Shown: positions 1-7,898 of the stretch, piece by piece
Layout: the number at the start of each line of letters is the position of its first letter
Numbering within the stretch: position 1 is the stretch's first letter
DNA from: Nitrospira sp. UBA2082
GTDB taxonomy: Bacteria; Nitrospirota; Nitrospiria; Nitrospirales; Nitrospiraceae
Direction of reading: 5' to 3'
Assembly: GCA_002331335.1 (NCBI GenBank)
Contig: DCZO01000001.1
Coordinates: 221,694-254,830 of the forward strand
DNA: 33,137 bases
Made by a program: the position numbers and the translations under genes
Notes under the pieces: generated by a model
Database searches by the model: none
What the model was told of the DNA's origin: nothing
Seen by the model: only the letters and a program-made list of their open reading frames with translations

Positions 1-563
1 ACGGAGGTGGCGCCGGTGGCGCTGAGGGTGATCGTCGTGTTGTAGGTGCCAACGGCCAATGAGCCTATCGCTGTGCTTACGGTCACAGTACCGTTACCAG
101 ACCCGGAGGCCGGGCTCAGTGTGAGCCACGCCGCACTGTCACTGGCGGTCCAGCTTAGGGTGCCGCCGCCGGTGTTCCTAATGGTCACGGTTTGATTCGC
201 CGGATTGCTCCCGCCTTGCTGGGCGGTAAAGGTCAGGCTTGTAGGACTGGCGCCAATAGCCGGCGGTACGGGTGCGGCCGTCACGGTGAAGGTGACCGGC
301 ACGGAGACGGAGGTGGCGCCGGTGGCGCTCAGGGAGATGGTTGTAGTGTAGGTACCAACGGCCAATGATCCTATCGCAGCGTTTACGGTCACAGCACCGT
401 TACCGGTGCCGGAGGCTTGGCCCAGTGTGAGCCACGCCGCATTGTCACTGGCGGCCCAGCTTAGGGTGCCGCCGCCGGCGTTGCTGATGGTCACGGTCTG
501 ACTGGCCGGGTTGCCCCCACCTTGCTGAGCTGAAAATGACAGACTCACCGGGGTTGCATTGAT
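1..563 (-). repeat. 306-bp tandem repeat encoding BACON-like modules
   Basis: Bases 1-257 and 258-563 are successive copies of a 306-bp (102-codon) unit in the leftward gene. The string acggaggtggcgccggtggc begins at 1 and again at 307. The two copies differ at scattered, partly synonymous sites. The array continues past the window edge, so the copy number is unknown. Confidence 0.9.
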
Positions 564-1244
564 GACGGGAGCCGTAGGATCCGGTGGAGGGGGCGGCGGA
601 GGTGGTGTGTTCACCATCTGGCTCATCTGAGGCATTTCGGCAAGAAGACGCCCGAGCGATCGAGAGCCGGCCGGTGAGGTTGATGCTGATCCTGATGCAG
701 CAGCAGTGACGCGTGATGACCCAAGTGCGGTGGTGCTCGAAGCCGTTGCCGCTGATCGGCTACTAGACTGAGGAACCGCTACGGGAGCGCCGGAGGAGAG
801 AGATGAAAGCACACTACCGTTGTTTTGGACGATACTATTTGAGGCAGAGGTCGACGTGACATTGCCCTGCTGGGTTGCCTGAGTTGTCGATCCCGTGGCA
901 TCGGTAGGCGTCGTTGCTGGCAACAAAGGAGTCACCGCGTCAGATGGTGTCGTCGCGGGCGCCGCAATGGATGCGATCGCGGGTTTGCGAATAAGTCTGT
1001 GTGGCGCTCGTCTTTGAGAGAGCGGTGTGGGTGCAGGCAATGCATTGGAGACGGAAGCACGTTCTGTACCCATTTGCCCATGGATGCGCCAAGAAGAAGA
1101 ATTTGTTTCTTGCGCTAAGGCTGCAGAAGTAAGCTGCCCTGATATGGGTACAAACAAACATGTGGCAAACAACATGGTTACCGTAGTGAGCAATCTGGCG
1201 AGGTGTCTGTTCAGCTGTTGTGTCGATGATCCCAAGGGGCGCAT
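1..1244 (-). CDS. Secreted BACON-like repeat protein, C-terminal part beyond window
   Basis: One frame stays open from an ATG at 1242-1244 to the left window edge (414 codons visible). GGAGG lies 9 bases before the ATG and fixes the start. Residues 17-44 form a long signal peptide with likely cleavage after Ala-Leu-Ala (A44/Q45). A Ser/Thr/Ala-rich low-complexity stretch (about 95-205) and eight consecutive prolines follow. After that come tandem all-beta repeats of 102 residues with the pattern SLSFSAQQGG..NPASQTVTI, GGGTLSW, AAWLTL and AVGTYTTTISL, which resemble BACON/Ig-like adhesin modules. BACON-type domains usually act in extracellular carbohydrate or protein binding. A surface or matrix role is inferred. 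The C terminus, where an anchor or PEP-CTERM signal might sit, is outside the window. Confidence 0.85.
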   Translation of the reverse strand, partial: MRPLGSSTQQLNRHLARLLTTVTMLFATCLFVPISGQLTSAALAQETNSSSWRIHGQMGTERASVSNALPAPTPLSQRRAPHRLIRKPAIASIAAPATTPSDAVTPLLPATTPTDATGSTTQATQQGNVTSTSASNSIVQNNGSVLSSLSSGAPVAVPQSSSRSAATASSTTALGSSRVTAAASGSASTSPAGSRSLGRLLAEMPQMSQMVNTPPPPPPPPDPTAPVINATPVSLSFSAQQGGGNPASQTVTISNAGGGTLSWAASDNAAWLTLGQASGTGNGAVTVNAAIGSLAVGTYTTTISLSATGATSVSVPVTFTVTAAPVPPAIGASPTSLTFTAQQGGSNPANQTVTIRNTGGGTLSWTASDSAAWLTLSPASGSGNGTVTVSTAIGSLAVGTYNTTITLSATGATS

Positions 1245-1884
1245 GGTCGGTATCCTCCATGTTGCAAGATCTGCCATACGACTCTGCTGAATAACACTCG
1301 TGGGAGAGCTCCATGTTTCATGCATAGGGTGTATTGCTTTCCTGTATTAATTGTCTCGGTGCCTGGCAATCGGTCCATTTGGCAACCATAACCGAGTGTC
1401 AGGGTATGGCTGAGCAAGATAGGTGCCTCTAGGAATTGTCCATGGTGGTGTGTGCGACAAAGAGAGGAAGGACATTGCCTTTTCAAGGAGTTCGGAGTCT
1501 GAGTGCCAATAAACGTTACAGGAACTGGATTATTCTCACCGGCCGTTCGATGATCAAAACCGGACAAAGGGGCTGTGCCGTGAGATTTGATGACGGATCA
1601 GAAGCCCATGATATTACAAGACGATTTGGGCGCCAGTTGGTTGCTGCGTGAGAACGTGGCGTAGTTGTTGAGGAATCGGGTTCGGATGGATCTTCCTACA
1701 GTCTGACTCACATCCTTCGAGATTCATTAGTTTAGTATTGTGGTCACGTAATATCGCCACGAGCTATGCGGTTGTACGAAGTTCGAAGGCCTCTGAGAAT
1801 GAAAGGCGTGTCGAATCGCGCACTTTCTTGACTGGTAGGGAAGCTTCTGCCATTGTTGAAACACAGCAAATCCAGGGAGGAATC
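1245..1884. other. Divergent intergenic region
   Basis: This 640-bp stretch separates the leftward repeat protein from the rightward nucleotide-sugar dehydrogenase. It holds the sigma-54-like site described separately. It also contains a weak sigma-70-like pair for the rightward gene: TTGACT at 1828-1833, a 17-base spacer and CATTGT at 1851-1856. Short open frames here (for example 1436-1651) lack ribosome binding sites and recognisable protein features, so I do not call them genes. I see no strong terminator, tRNA or known riboswitch. Confidence 0.5.
1413..1428 (-). promoter_or_regulatory. Candidate sigma-54 (-24/-12) promoter
   Basis: On the minus strand bases 1428 to 1413 read AGGCACCTATCTTGCT. 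Compared with the sigma-54 consensus TGGCACR-N4-TTGCW, ten of twelve defined positions match, including GG at -24, GC at -12 and the exact spacing. It points at the repeat-protein gene and would give a leader of about 155 bases. Exopolysaccharide and PEP-CTERM gene sets in related bacteria are often driven by a sigma-54 activator of the PrsR type; that link is inferred. Confidence 0.6.
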
Positions 1885-3177
1885 ATGAAGAAGCGCGCGC
1901 GCTCGATCGCAGTCGTTGGGTTAGGCTATGTCGGCCTACCGATCGCCGTAGAGTTCGGGAAACAGGTTCCCGTGATTGGATTCGACATCAATAAAAACAA
2001 GATAGATGAGTTGCGAAGAGGCCTCGACCGAACCGGGGAGGTTTCAGAAGATGATCTGAAATCCACGCAGGTTCAATTCACCTCCGAACCTGTGGATTTG
2101 AAATCGGCGGACTTCATTATCGTCGCCGTTCCGACTCCGATCAATGAATCACTGCAGCCGGATCTGAAGGCGCTCCGGATGTGTTCGGAGATGATAGGTG
2201 CCAACATGTCTCCTGGCACAATCGTTGTCTATGAGTCGACGGTGTATCCGGGAGTGACCGAAGAAGTGTGCCTTCCCATCTTAGAGAAGAAATCAGGCCT
2301 GAAGGCAGGGGTCGACTTCAAGGTCGGCTATTCTCCGGAACGGATCAATCCGGGTGACAAGGAGCATACGCTTGCCAAAATCGTGAAAGTGGTGTCGGCG
2401 CAAGATGCTGAATCGCTCGACATTGTCGCGGAAACCTATGGCATGGTTGTCAAGGCCGGTATTCATCGGGCTGCAAGCATCAAGGTGGCGGAAGCGGCCA
2501 AGGTGATTGAAAATACGCAGCGTGATCTGAATATCGCCTTGATGAACGAACTTGCGCTGATTTTTCATCGGTTAGACATTGATACGAAAGCGGTGCTCGA
2601 TGCGGCTGGCACCAAGTGGAATTTTCTTAAGTTTTCTCCAGGCCTGGTTGGCGGGCACTGTATCGGAGTCGATCCCTACTATTTGACGGCGAAGGCGGAA
2701 TCCGTGGGCTATCATCCGCAAGTGATTCTCTCAGGCCGGCGCATCAATAATGGTATGGGCAAGTTCGTGGCCGAACAAACCATGAAGTTATTGAGCCAAC
2801 TGTCTCGCCCCGCCACCGAATTGACGGTAGGGGTTCTGGGCCTGACTTTCAAAGAAAATGTTCCGGACCTACGTAACAGCAAAGTCCCGGACATTATCCG
2901 TGAACTTCGTGAATACGGGGTGAAGGTGTTGGTGCATGATCCGCTCGCTGAACACGAAGAAGCCGTGGCCGAATATGGAATTCACCTAGCCGAGTGGAAG
3001 CAGCTCAAGGACTTGGATGGTCTGGTTCTCGCTGTTGCGCATAGGGAGTATGTGGAGATGAATGTCGCTGAGTTGTTAAGGCCGCTGCGTAGTCAAAATA
3101 ACGGAGTGCTGATCGACGTCAAGAGTGTGTTGGATCCCGCTCGAATTCCACGCTCGCTGAAGTACTGGCGGCTGTGA
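1885..3177 (+). CDS. UDP-N-acetylhexosamine 6-dehydrogenase (WbpA/WbpO/TviB family)
   Basis: This 430-residue cytoplasmic enzyme oxidises C6 of a UDP-N-acetylhexosamine to the uronate using NAD. The Rossmann motif GLGYVGLP is at residues 12-19. The nucleophilic cysteine is Cys259 in GGHCIGVDPYYL, a form typical of UDP-GlcNAc/UDP-GalNAc dehydrogenases rather than UDP-glucose dehydrogenases. The C-terminal UDP-binding domain includes GLTFKENVPDLRNSK. The frame extends upstream to a TTG at 1738, but AGGGAGG at 1874-1880 and the start of homology support ATG 1885. The next gene is a UDP-uronate decarboxylase-type SDR, so the pair probably supplies a sugar precursor for an exopolysaccharide. Substrate (GlcNAc or GalNAc) cannot be decided from sequence. 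Confidence 0.9.
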   Translation: MKKRARSIAVVGLGYVGLPIAVEFGKQVPVIGFDINKNKIDELRRGLDRTGEVSEDDLKSTQVQFTSEPVDLKSADFIIVAVPTPINESLQPDLKALRMCSEMIGANMSPGTIVVYESTVYPGVTEEVCLPILEKKSGLKAGVDFKVGYSPERINPGDKEHTLAKIVKVVSAQDAESLDIVAETYGMVVKAGIHRAASIKVAEAAKVIENTQRDLNIALMNELALIFHRLDIDTKAVLDAAGTKWNFLKFSPGLVGGHCIGVDPYYLTAKAESVGYHPQVILSGRRINNGMGKFVAEQTMKLLSQLSRPATELTVGVLGLTFKENVPDLRNSKVPDIIRELREYGVKVLVHDPLAEHEEAVAEYGIHLAEWKQLKDLDGLVLAVAHREYVEMNVAELLRPLRSQNNGVLIDVKSVLDPARIPRSLKYWRL

Positions 3178-3311
3178 GTATGGCGTTCTTTCCGTGTCGG
3201 CGAGCTAGGATGTGGGCGCTGAGACGGGGATGATTGTAAGGCGCCTGCGCTCTGCGAGTGCATTGGCGGAAGAATTTCAAGATGTAGGGCCTCATCGCCG
3301 AACCGACTTAC

Positions 3312-4274
3312 ATGAACAATCGCCTTCGCGATGCGAGCGTGAAGAAAATTGTGGTGACCGGGGGGGCTGGGTTTCTCGGCTCGCATTTGTGTGAGCGATT
3401 ACTAGAGGCAGGGCATGAAGTGCTCTGTGTGGACAATTATTTCACTGGTAGCAAGCGGAATATCGAACACCTGTTCGCGCATCCCCGATTTGAGGCGCTG
3501 CGGCATGATGTAACCTTTCCTCTCTATGTGGAGGTGGATGAGATTTATAATCTCGCTTGTCCCGCCTCACCCATTCATTATCAGTTTGATCCCGTGCAGA
3601 CGACTAAGACCAGCGTGCATGGGGCGATCAACATGCTGGGGTTGGCGAAGCGTGTAAAGGCGCGCATTCTTCAGGCGTCAACGTCCGAGGTGTATGGTGA
3701 TCCCGAGGTGCATCCGCAGCCGGAGAGTTACTGGGGTAAGGTCAACCCCGTTGGCGTCCGAAGTTGTTACGACGAAGGTAAGCGCTGTGCGGAAACATTG
3801 TTTTTCGATTATTGGCGCCAGCACAAACTGAAGATCAAGGTGGCCAGAATATTCAATACGTACGGGCCGCGGATGCATCCCAACGACGGCCGCGTCGTGA
3901 GCAATTTTGTCGTGCAGGCGCTCAAGGGTGAGCCGATCACCATTTACGGCGATGGGTCGCAAACCAGAAGTTTTTGCTACGTCGACGACTTGATCGACGG
4001 GTTGATTCGGCTGATGAACACGCCCGACGACGTCACCGGTCCCGTGAACCTTGGAAATCCTGTTGAATTCACCATGCTCAATCTTTGCGAGCTCGTCGTC
4101 AAGCTCACAGGAAGTCATTCCAAGGTGTGTTTTGTGCCATTACCTGCCGATGATCCTAAACAGCGGCAGCCGGATATCTCGTTGGCCTCGAGCGCACTGA
4201 GTTGGAAGCCGTCAGTGTCGCTTGAAGAAGGGCTTAAGAAGACAATCGATTATTTTCGTCAAGTTTTGAAGTGA
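3312..4274 (+). CDS. UDP-glucuronate decarboxylase-type short-chain dehydrogenase (Uxs family)
   Basis: A 320-residue extended SDR protein. It has the NAD motif GGAGFLGSHL near the N terminus, the STSEVYG substrate-loop motif, and the catalytic pair Tyr153-x3-Lys157 (CYDEGKR). RIFNTYGPRM and the later DLIDGLI region are typical of UDP-glucuronate/UDP-xylose synthases. The family decarboxylates UDP-glucuronate to UDP-xylose. The upstream dehydrogenase, however, looks specific for N-acetylhexosamine, so the natural substrate may be UDP-GlcNAc uronate. No clear ribosome binding site precedes ATG 3312; a GTG at 3339 would also keep the Rossmann motif. Confidence 0.87.
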   Translation: MNNRLRDASVKKIVVTGGAGFLGSHLCERLLEAGHEVLCVDNYFTGSKRNIEHLFAHPRFEALRHDVTFPLYVEVDEIYNLACPASPIHYQFDPVQTTKTSVHGAINMLGLAKRVKARILQASTSEVYGDPEVHPQPESYWGKVNPVGVRSCYDEGKRCAETLFFDYWRQHKLKIKVARIFNTYGPRMHPNDGRVVSNFVVQALKGEPITIYGDGSQTRSFCYVDDLIDGLIRLMNTPDDVTGPVNLGNPVEFTMLNLCELVVKLTGSHSKVCFVPLPADDPKQRQPDISLASSALSWKPSVSLEEGLKKTIDYFRQVLK

Positions 4275-4444
4275 AACCGCCGCGCTTCCTCGCGAGTCGG
4301 CGGCTCCTTGGCCCGACGGTGGCCCCGTAACCAGACGGTTCATAACGAGAACTGAGGACTTCTTTGGCGGTCTGTTTCTCCTGACGGTGACAATGGTATT
4401 GCATTAAATGGTGCCGCTTCATTATGGCTCCGTAAGGACGGTCT

Positions 4445-5668
4445 ATGACGAACTGTGATTTCTTAGTCATCGGCGGTGGAGTGATCGGCCTGAGCATCGC
4501 AAGAGAATTGAAAGCCCGTCACAAAGACACACGGATCCTCATTATCGAGAAAGAAGCTTCCTGTGGTTTCCATGCCAGTGGTCGCAACAGTGGTGTTCTC
4601 CATGCGGGCTTCTATTATTCGCCGGACAGCCTGAAAGCCAAGTTTACCAAACTCGGCAACGAACGGATGACCGCCTATTGCGAACGCAAAGGCCTCTCCC
4701 TCAATCGCTGCGGCAAGCTTGTCGTGGCCAAGGATGCGAACGATCTCCCCGCGCTCGACGAACTGATCCGGCGAGGGCAGGCCAACGGGATCGAGATCCA
4801 GGAAGTGAGCGAGGCAGAAGCCAAACGCATCGAACCGCGCGCGAAGACTTACCAACGCGCCTTGTTTTCGCCACGCACCTCGACCGTGAATCCGCAACAG
4901 GTCGTTGACGCCATGCTCCAGGAGGCGAAAAGCGACGGCATCGAGATTCGCTTTAGCACTGCCTACATGCGGCGAGAGAATTGTGGGATCCTGACAAATG
5001 TCGGTCCCATCACCGCTGGCTATGTTGTCAACGCCGCCGGACTGTACGCTGATAAGATTGCGCTGGACTACGGCTTTTCCAAGAAATATAGAATCCTGCC
5101 CTTTAAAGGCCTGTATCTCTATTCAAGCGAACCTCCCGGCGCGATTCGCACCAACATCTATCCGGTTCCTGACTTGAGAAATCCATTTTTAGGTGTTCAC
5201 TTCACGATTACAGCGGATGGACGGGCCAAGATCGGCCCGACGGCAATCCCGGCTTTTTGGCGTGAGAACTACGAAGGATTCCAGAACTTCAGCCTAGGCG
5301 AATTAATGGAGGTCGCCGCTCGCGGATTAGGGTTATTGGCAAACGCCCAATTCGATTACCGGCGGCTGGCAGTTGAAGAAGTCGCCAAATACTCCCGCAG
5401 CAAGATGGTTGCGCTTGCTTCAACGCTGGCCGAGGGTGTGGTGGAGTCCAATTACCAGCACTGGGGGCGCCCAGGCATCCGGGCGCAGTTACTCGACATC
5501 ACAAAAAAGAAATTGGAAATGGATTTTGTTCTGGAAGGGGATCGCGGGTCCATACACGTCTTGAACGCCGTCTCACCCGCGTTTACCTGCTCACTGCCCT
5601 TCGCCGACTACGTATGCGACCGGATTGAGCACAGCAGAATGCAGACAGGTACACCTCTGGCCGTATAA
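4445..5668 (+). CDS. lhgO: L-2-hydroxyglutarate oxidase-type FAD oxidoreductase
   Basis: A 407-residue DAO-fold flavoprotein. The FAD-binding GGGVIG motif is at residues 10-15, followed by IIEKE and the family signature SGRNSGVLHAGFYY. The C terminus carries HVLNAVSPAFTCSLPFADYV, a conserved block of LhgO proteins. The family oxidises L-2-hydroxyglutarate to 2-oxoglutarate and passes electrons to the quinone pool. The length matches LhgO (about 400). It lies 170 bp downstream of the decarboxylase gene, on the same strand. LhgO-like genes are found near polysaccharide clusters in some bacteria, where the substrate might be a different hydroxy acid, so the assignment is at family level. Confidence 0.82.
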   Translation: MTNCDFLVIGGGVIGLSIARELKARHKDTRILIIEKEASCGFHASGRNSGVLHAGFYYSPDSLKAKFTKLGNERMTAYCERKGLSLNRCGKLVVAKDANDLPALDELIRRGQANGIEIQEVSEAEAKRIEPRAKTYQRALFSPRTSTVNPQQVVDAMLQEAKSDGIEIRFSTAYMRRENCGILTNVGPITAGYVVNAAGLYADKIALDYGFSKKYRILPFKGLYLYSSEPPGAIRTNIYPVPDLRNPFLGVHFTITADGRAKIGPTAIPAFWRENYEGFQNFSLGELMEVAARGLGLLANAQFDYRRLAVEEVAKYSRSKMVALASTLAEGVVESNYQHWGRPGIRAQLLDITKKKLEMDFVLEGDRGSIHVLNAVSPAFTCSLPFADYVCDRIEHSRMQTGTPLAV

Positions 5669-5676
5669 CGGCTTTT
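5660..5676 (+). terminator. Candidate intrinsic terminator after lhgO
   Basis: GCCGT, a three-base ATA loop and ACGGC are followed by TTTT. The stop codon of lhgO (5666-5668) lies within the hairpin. The stem is short (5 bp) and the U-tract only four bases, so termination may be partial. It separates lhgO from the IS scar and the carbamoyltransferase group. Confidence 0.45.
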
Positions 5677-5750
5677 AAGGTCCCAGGTCCAGCAGGCACG
5701 GCGACGGGAACACTTCGCGCGTCTGAAGTTGGTTCCCTTTCACACTTCTC

Positions 5751-5795
5751 CTTCTAGACTTTTCCTTTGTGGCAATTTGAATCTGTAGCATAATG
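5751..5795 (+). repeat. 45-bp direct repeat, copy A (likely IS end or promoter)
   Basis: This segment matches 8525-8569 at about 37 of 45 positions. Shared blocks are gacttttcctttgt and atttgaatctgtag, followed by a -10-like CATAAT here. The OrfA remnant starts 65 bp downstream, so this copy fits the left end of an IS3-family element, which normally carries the transposase promoter. Confidence 0.7.
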
Positions 5796-5859
5796 ACCTA
5801 CCTCCCTTGAACGGGTCCAAGTCCTCTGTTGGGGTCGGGCCGAAAGGGGAGAGGGCCGT

Positions 5860-5958
5860 ATGCCGCGTCTCCGTCATATTGTCGAACAGATTCTCGCCAA
5901 ATTTTGTGAAGCGGACGTGGCCTTGAGCAAGAGCCAAGCCGTGGCCCACAGTATGTGA
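5860..5958 (+). pseudogene. IS3-family transposase OrfA remnant
   Basis: An ATG preceded by AGGGGAGAGGG (5845-5855) opens a 32-codon frame starting MPRLRHIVEQILAKF and continuing to ALSKSQAVA before TGA. This lines up with the N terminus of IS3-family OrfA proteins (pattern MPRKRHxxEEIVAKL then SQGQxVA). It stops just before the helix-turn-helix core with the TYYRW motif, and no continuation is visible in any frame downstream. No OrfB (DDE integrase) or right end is present. It is therefore a scar and not an active element. Confidence 0.75.
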
Positions 5959-6040
5959 AAGCCAAGTCACTGTGGGCTGACATGAAAATCTTGCTGGCTA
6001 TGCCGAAGGTGGTCATTTCCGGAAAAGGGCCTGCTGATCG

Positions 6041-7885
6041 ATGTACATCCTGGGAATTTCAGCTTTTTATCACGATAGCGCAGCTTGCCTGGTACAAGAT
6101 GGGGAGATCCTCGCGGCCGCTCAGGAGGAACGCTTTACGAGAAAAAAACACGACCCTGGTTTTCCCACCCATGCCGTACGCTATTGTCTCGCACAGGGAG
6201 GCATCGGGATCGAAAACCTGAAATACGTCGTCTTTTATGACAAGCCGCTCGTAAAATTTGAACGATTGCTGGAGACTTACGTCGGATTTGCTCCAAAGGG
6301 CATTCAATCGTTTCTCGCTGCGATGCCAGTCTGGCTCAAAGAAAAGCTGCTCCTCCGAACCCTCCTCCAAAATGAAATTCTCGCTTCTGCCGATGGATTG
6401 CAGAAGGCTGAAATTCCTGAGCTTCTCTTTGGCGAACATCATGAATCCCACGCGGCTTCAGCCTTCTATCCGTCTCCCTACCAGAAGGCTGGTGTGCTTT
6501 GCATGGATGGAGTGGGTGAGTGGGCGACTACCTCGGCCTGGCTAGGAGACGGCAACGCCCTGACTCCCTTGTGGGAAATTCCTTTCCCTCATTCGCTTGG
6601 CTTACTCTATTCGGCGTTCACCTACTATACGGGTTTCAAGGTGAACTCAGGAGAGTACAAGGTGATGGGACTGGCACCCTATGGAGAGCCCAAGTACGTC
6701 AAGGCGATTTATGAGCATCTTTTGGATCTGAAGCCGGATGGCACATTCCGGATGAACATGGAGTATTTCAACTATTGCACTGGCTTGACCATGACGAGCC
6801 GGAAGTTCGATACGGTATTTGGAGGACCGCCTAGAAAGCCGGAGTCGCAGTTGACGCAACGGGAAATGGATCTGGCGCGATCCGTTCAAGAAGTGACCGA
6901 AGAAGTCATGTTGCGTTTGTCGAACACAATGCATCGCGAAACGGGTGTCGAGTATCTCTGCTTGGCGGGAGGGGTGGCTCTGAACTGCGTCGGTAACGGA
7001 CGGATTTCGAGAGAGGGTCCGTTCAAGGGAATTTGGATTCAGCCTGCCGCGAGTGATGCGGGAGGGGCGGTCGGGGCGGCCCTGAGTGCTTGGCACCAGC
7101 ATGAAGGTAAACCGAGAACGGCAGACAACGTCACAGATCAGATGAAAGGCAGTTATCTCGGGCCGGCATATACAAACGATGAGGTCGAGGCCAGACTAAA
7201 GGCTGTTGGAGCTGTCTATACCCGGTTCGAAGATTTGGAGCTGTTTCAACAAATTGCCAGCGAACTGGCCTCGGAAAGAGTAGTGGGGTGGTTCCAAGGA
7301 CGCATGGAATTCGGCCCACGTTCGCTCGGTGGGCGAAGCATATTGGGCGATGCCCGGAGCACGAAGATGCAATCGGTCATGAACCTCAAGATCAAGTACC
7401 GGGAATCGTTCAGGCCATTTGCCCCTTCGGTGTTGGGAGAACGAGTTTCCGATTACTTCCAGATGGACTGCGACAGCCCGTACATGTTGTTGGTCGCTCC
7501 TGTGCAGGAAAAACGCCGTCTGCCGTTCGATTCAAGCCGGAAGGATCTCTGGGGTATCGATCTTCTCAATGTGGCTCGCTCGGAAATTCCGGCCGTGACA
7601 CATATTGATTACTCAGCGCGGGTGCAGACGGTGCATGAAAAGACGAACCCACGGTATTATCACCTGCTCAGAGCGTTCGAGGAAAAGACCGATTGCGCGG
7701 TGTTGATAAACACGTCGTTTAATGTTCGTGGTGAGCCGATCGTATGCACACCAGAAGACGCCTATCGATGCTTTATGCGGACAGAAATGGATGTCCTGGT
7801 TCTTGAGAACTGTGTTCTCAGGAAAGAGGATCAAAAACCGCTTGAGAGTGATTCCGACTGGAAGAAAGAATTCGAGCTAGATTAA
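6041..7885 (+). CDS. NodU/CmcH-type carbamoyltransferase
   Basis: A 614-residue cytoplasmic enzyme of the O-carbamoyltransferase family, which transfers a carbamoyl group from carbamoyl phosphate via carbamoyl-adenylate onto a sugar or other hydroxyl. The N-terminal Kae1-like domain starts MYILGISAFYHDSAAC and contains the metal-binding motif HHESHAASAFY (residues 133-143). GLAPYGEP and LAGGVALNC are also conserved. The C-terminal domain starts near residue 415 with FQGRMEFGPRSLGGRS and includes INTSFNVRGEPIV. GGAAAAGGG lies 12 bases before ATG 6041. SxtJ-type and DUF5989-type genes follow closely, a recurrent arrangement. The acceptor is unknown; an exopolysaccharide sugar is a reasonable inference. 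Confidence 0.92.
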   Translation: MYILGISAFYHDSAACLVQDGEILAAAQEERFTRKKHDPGFPTHAVRYCLAQGGIGIENLKYVVFYDKPLVKFERLLETYVGFAPKGIQSFLAAMPVWLKEKLLLRTLLQNEILASADGLQKAEIPELLFGEHHESHAASAFYPSPYQKAGVLCMDGVGEWATTSAWLGDGNALTPLWEIPFPHSLGLLYSAFTYYTGFKVNSGEYKVMGLAPYGEPKYVKAIYEHLLDLKPDGTFRMNMEYFNYCTGLTMTSRKFDTVFGGPPRKPESQLTQREMDLARSVQEVTEEVMLRLSNTMHRETGVEYLCLAGGVALNCVGNGRISREGPFKGIWIQPAASDAGGAVGAALSAWHQHEGKPRTADNVTDQMKGSYLGPAYTNDEVEARLKAVGAVYTRFEDLELFQQIASELASERVVGWFQGRMEFGPRSLGGRSILGDARSTKMQSVMNLKIKYRESFRPFAPSVLGERVSDYFQMDCDSPYMLLVAPVQEKRRLPFDSSRKDLWGIDLLNVARSEIPAVTHIDYSARVQTVHEKTNPRYYHLLRAFEEKTDCAVLINTSFNVRGEPIVCTPEDAYRCFMRTEMDVLVLENCVLRKEDQKPLESDSDWKKEFELD

Positions 7886-7898
7886 GAGGGAATGATGA

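Noticed and set aside
1436..1651. 71-codon open frame in the divergent intergenic region
   Set aside because: No ribosome binding site, no recognisable protein features, and it lies across the promoter area.
1738..1884. N-terminal extension of the nucleotide-sugar dehydrogenase from a TTG
   Set aside because: The extension shows no family similarity, while ATG 1885 has a strong AGGGAGG and starts right before the Rossmann fold.
4277..4303. CCGCCG/CGGCGG hairpin just after the decarboxylase stop codon
   Set aside because: Stable stem but no U-tract follows, so it is not a convincing intrinsic terminator; it may be chance in GC-rich DNA.
4380..4415. TGACAATGGTATTGCA before lhgO as a sigma-54 promoter
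   Set aside because: The -12 part fits but the essential GG at -24 is GA and the C at that element is missing.
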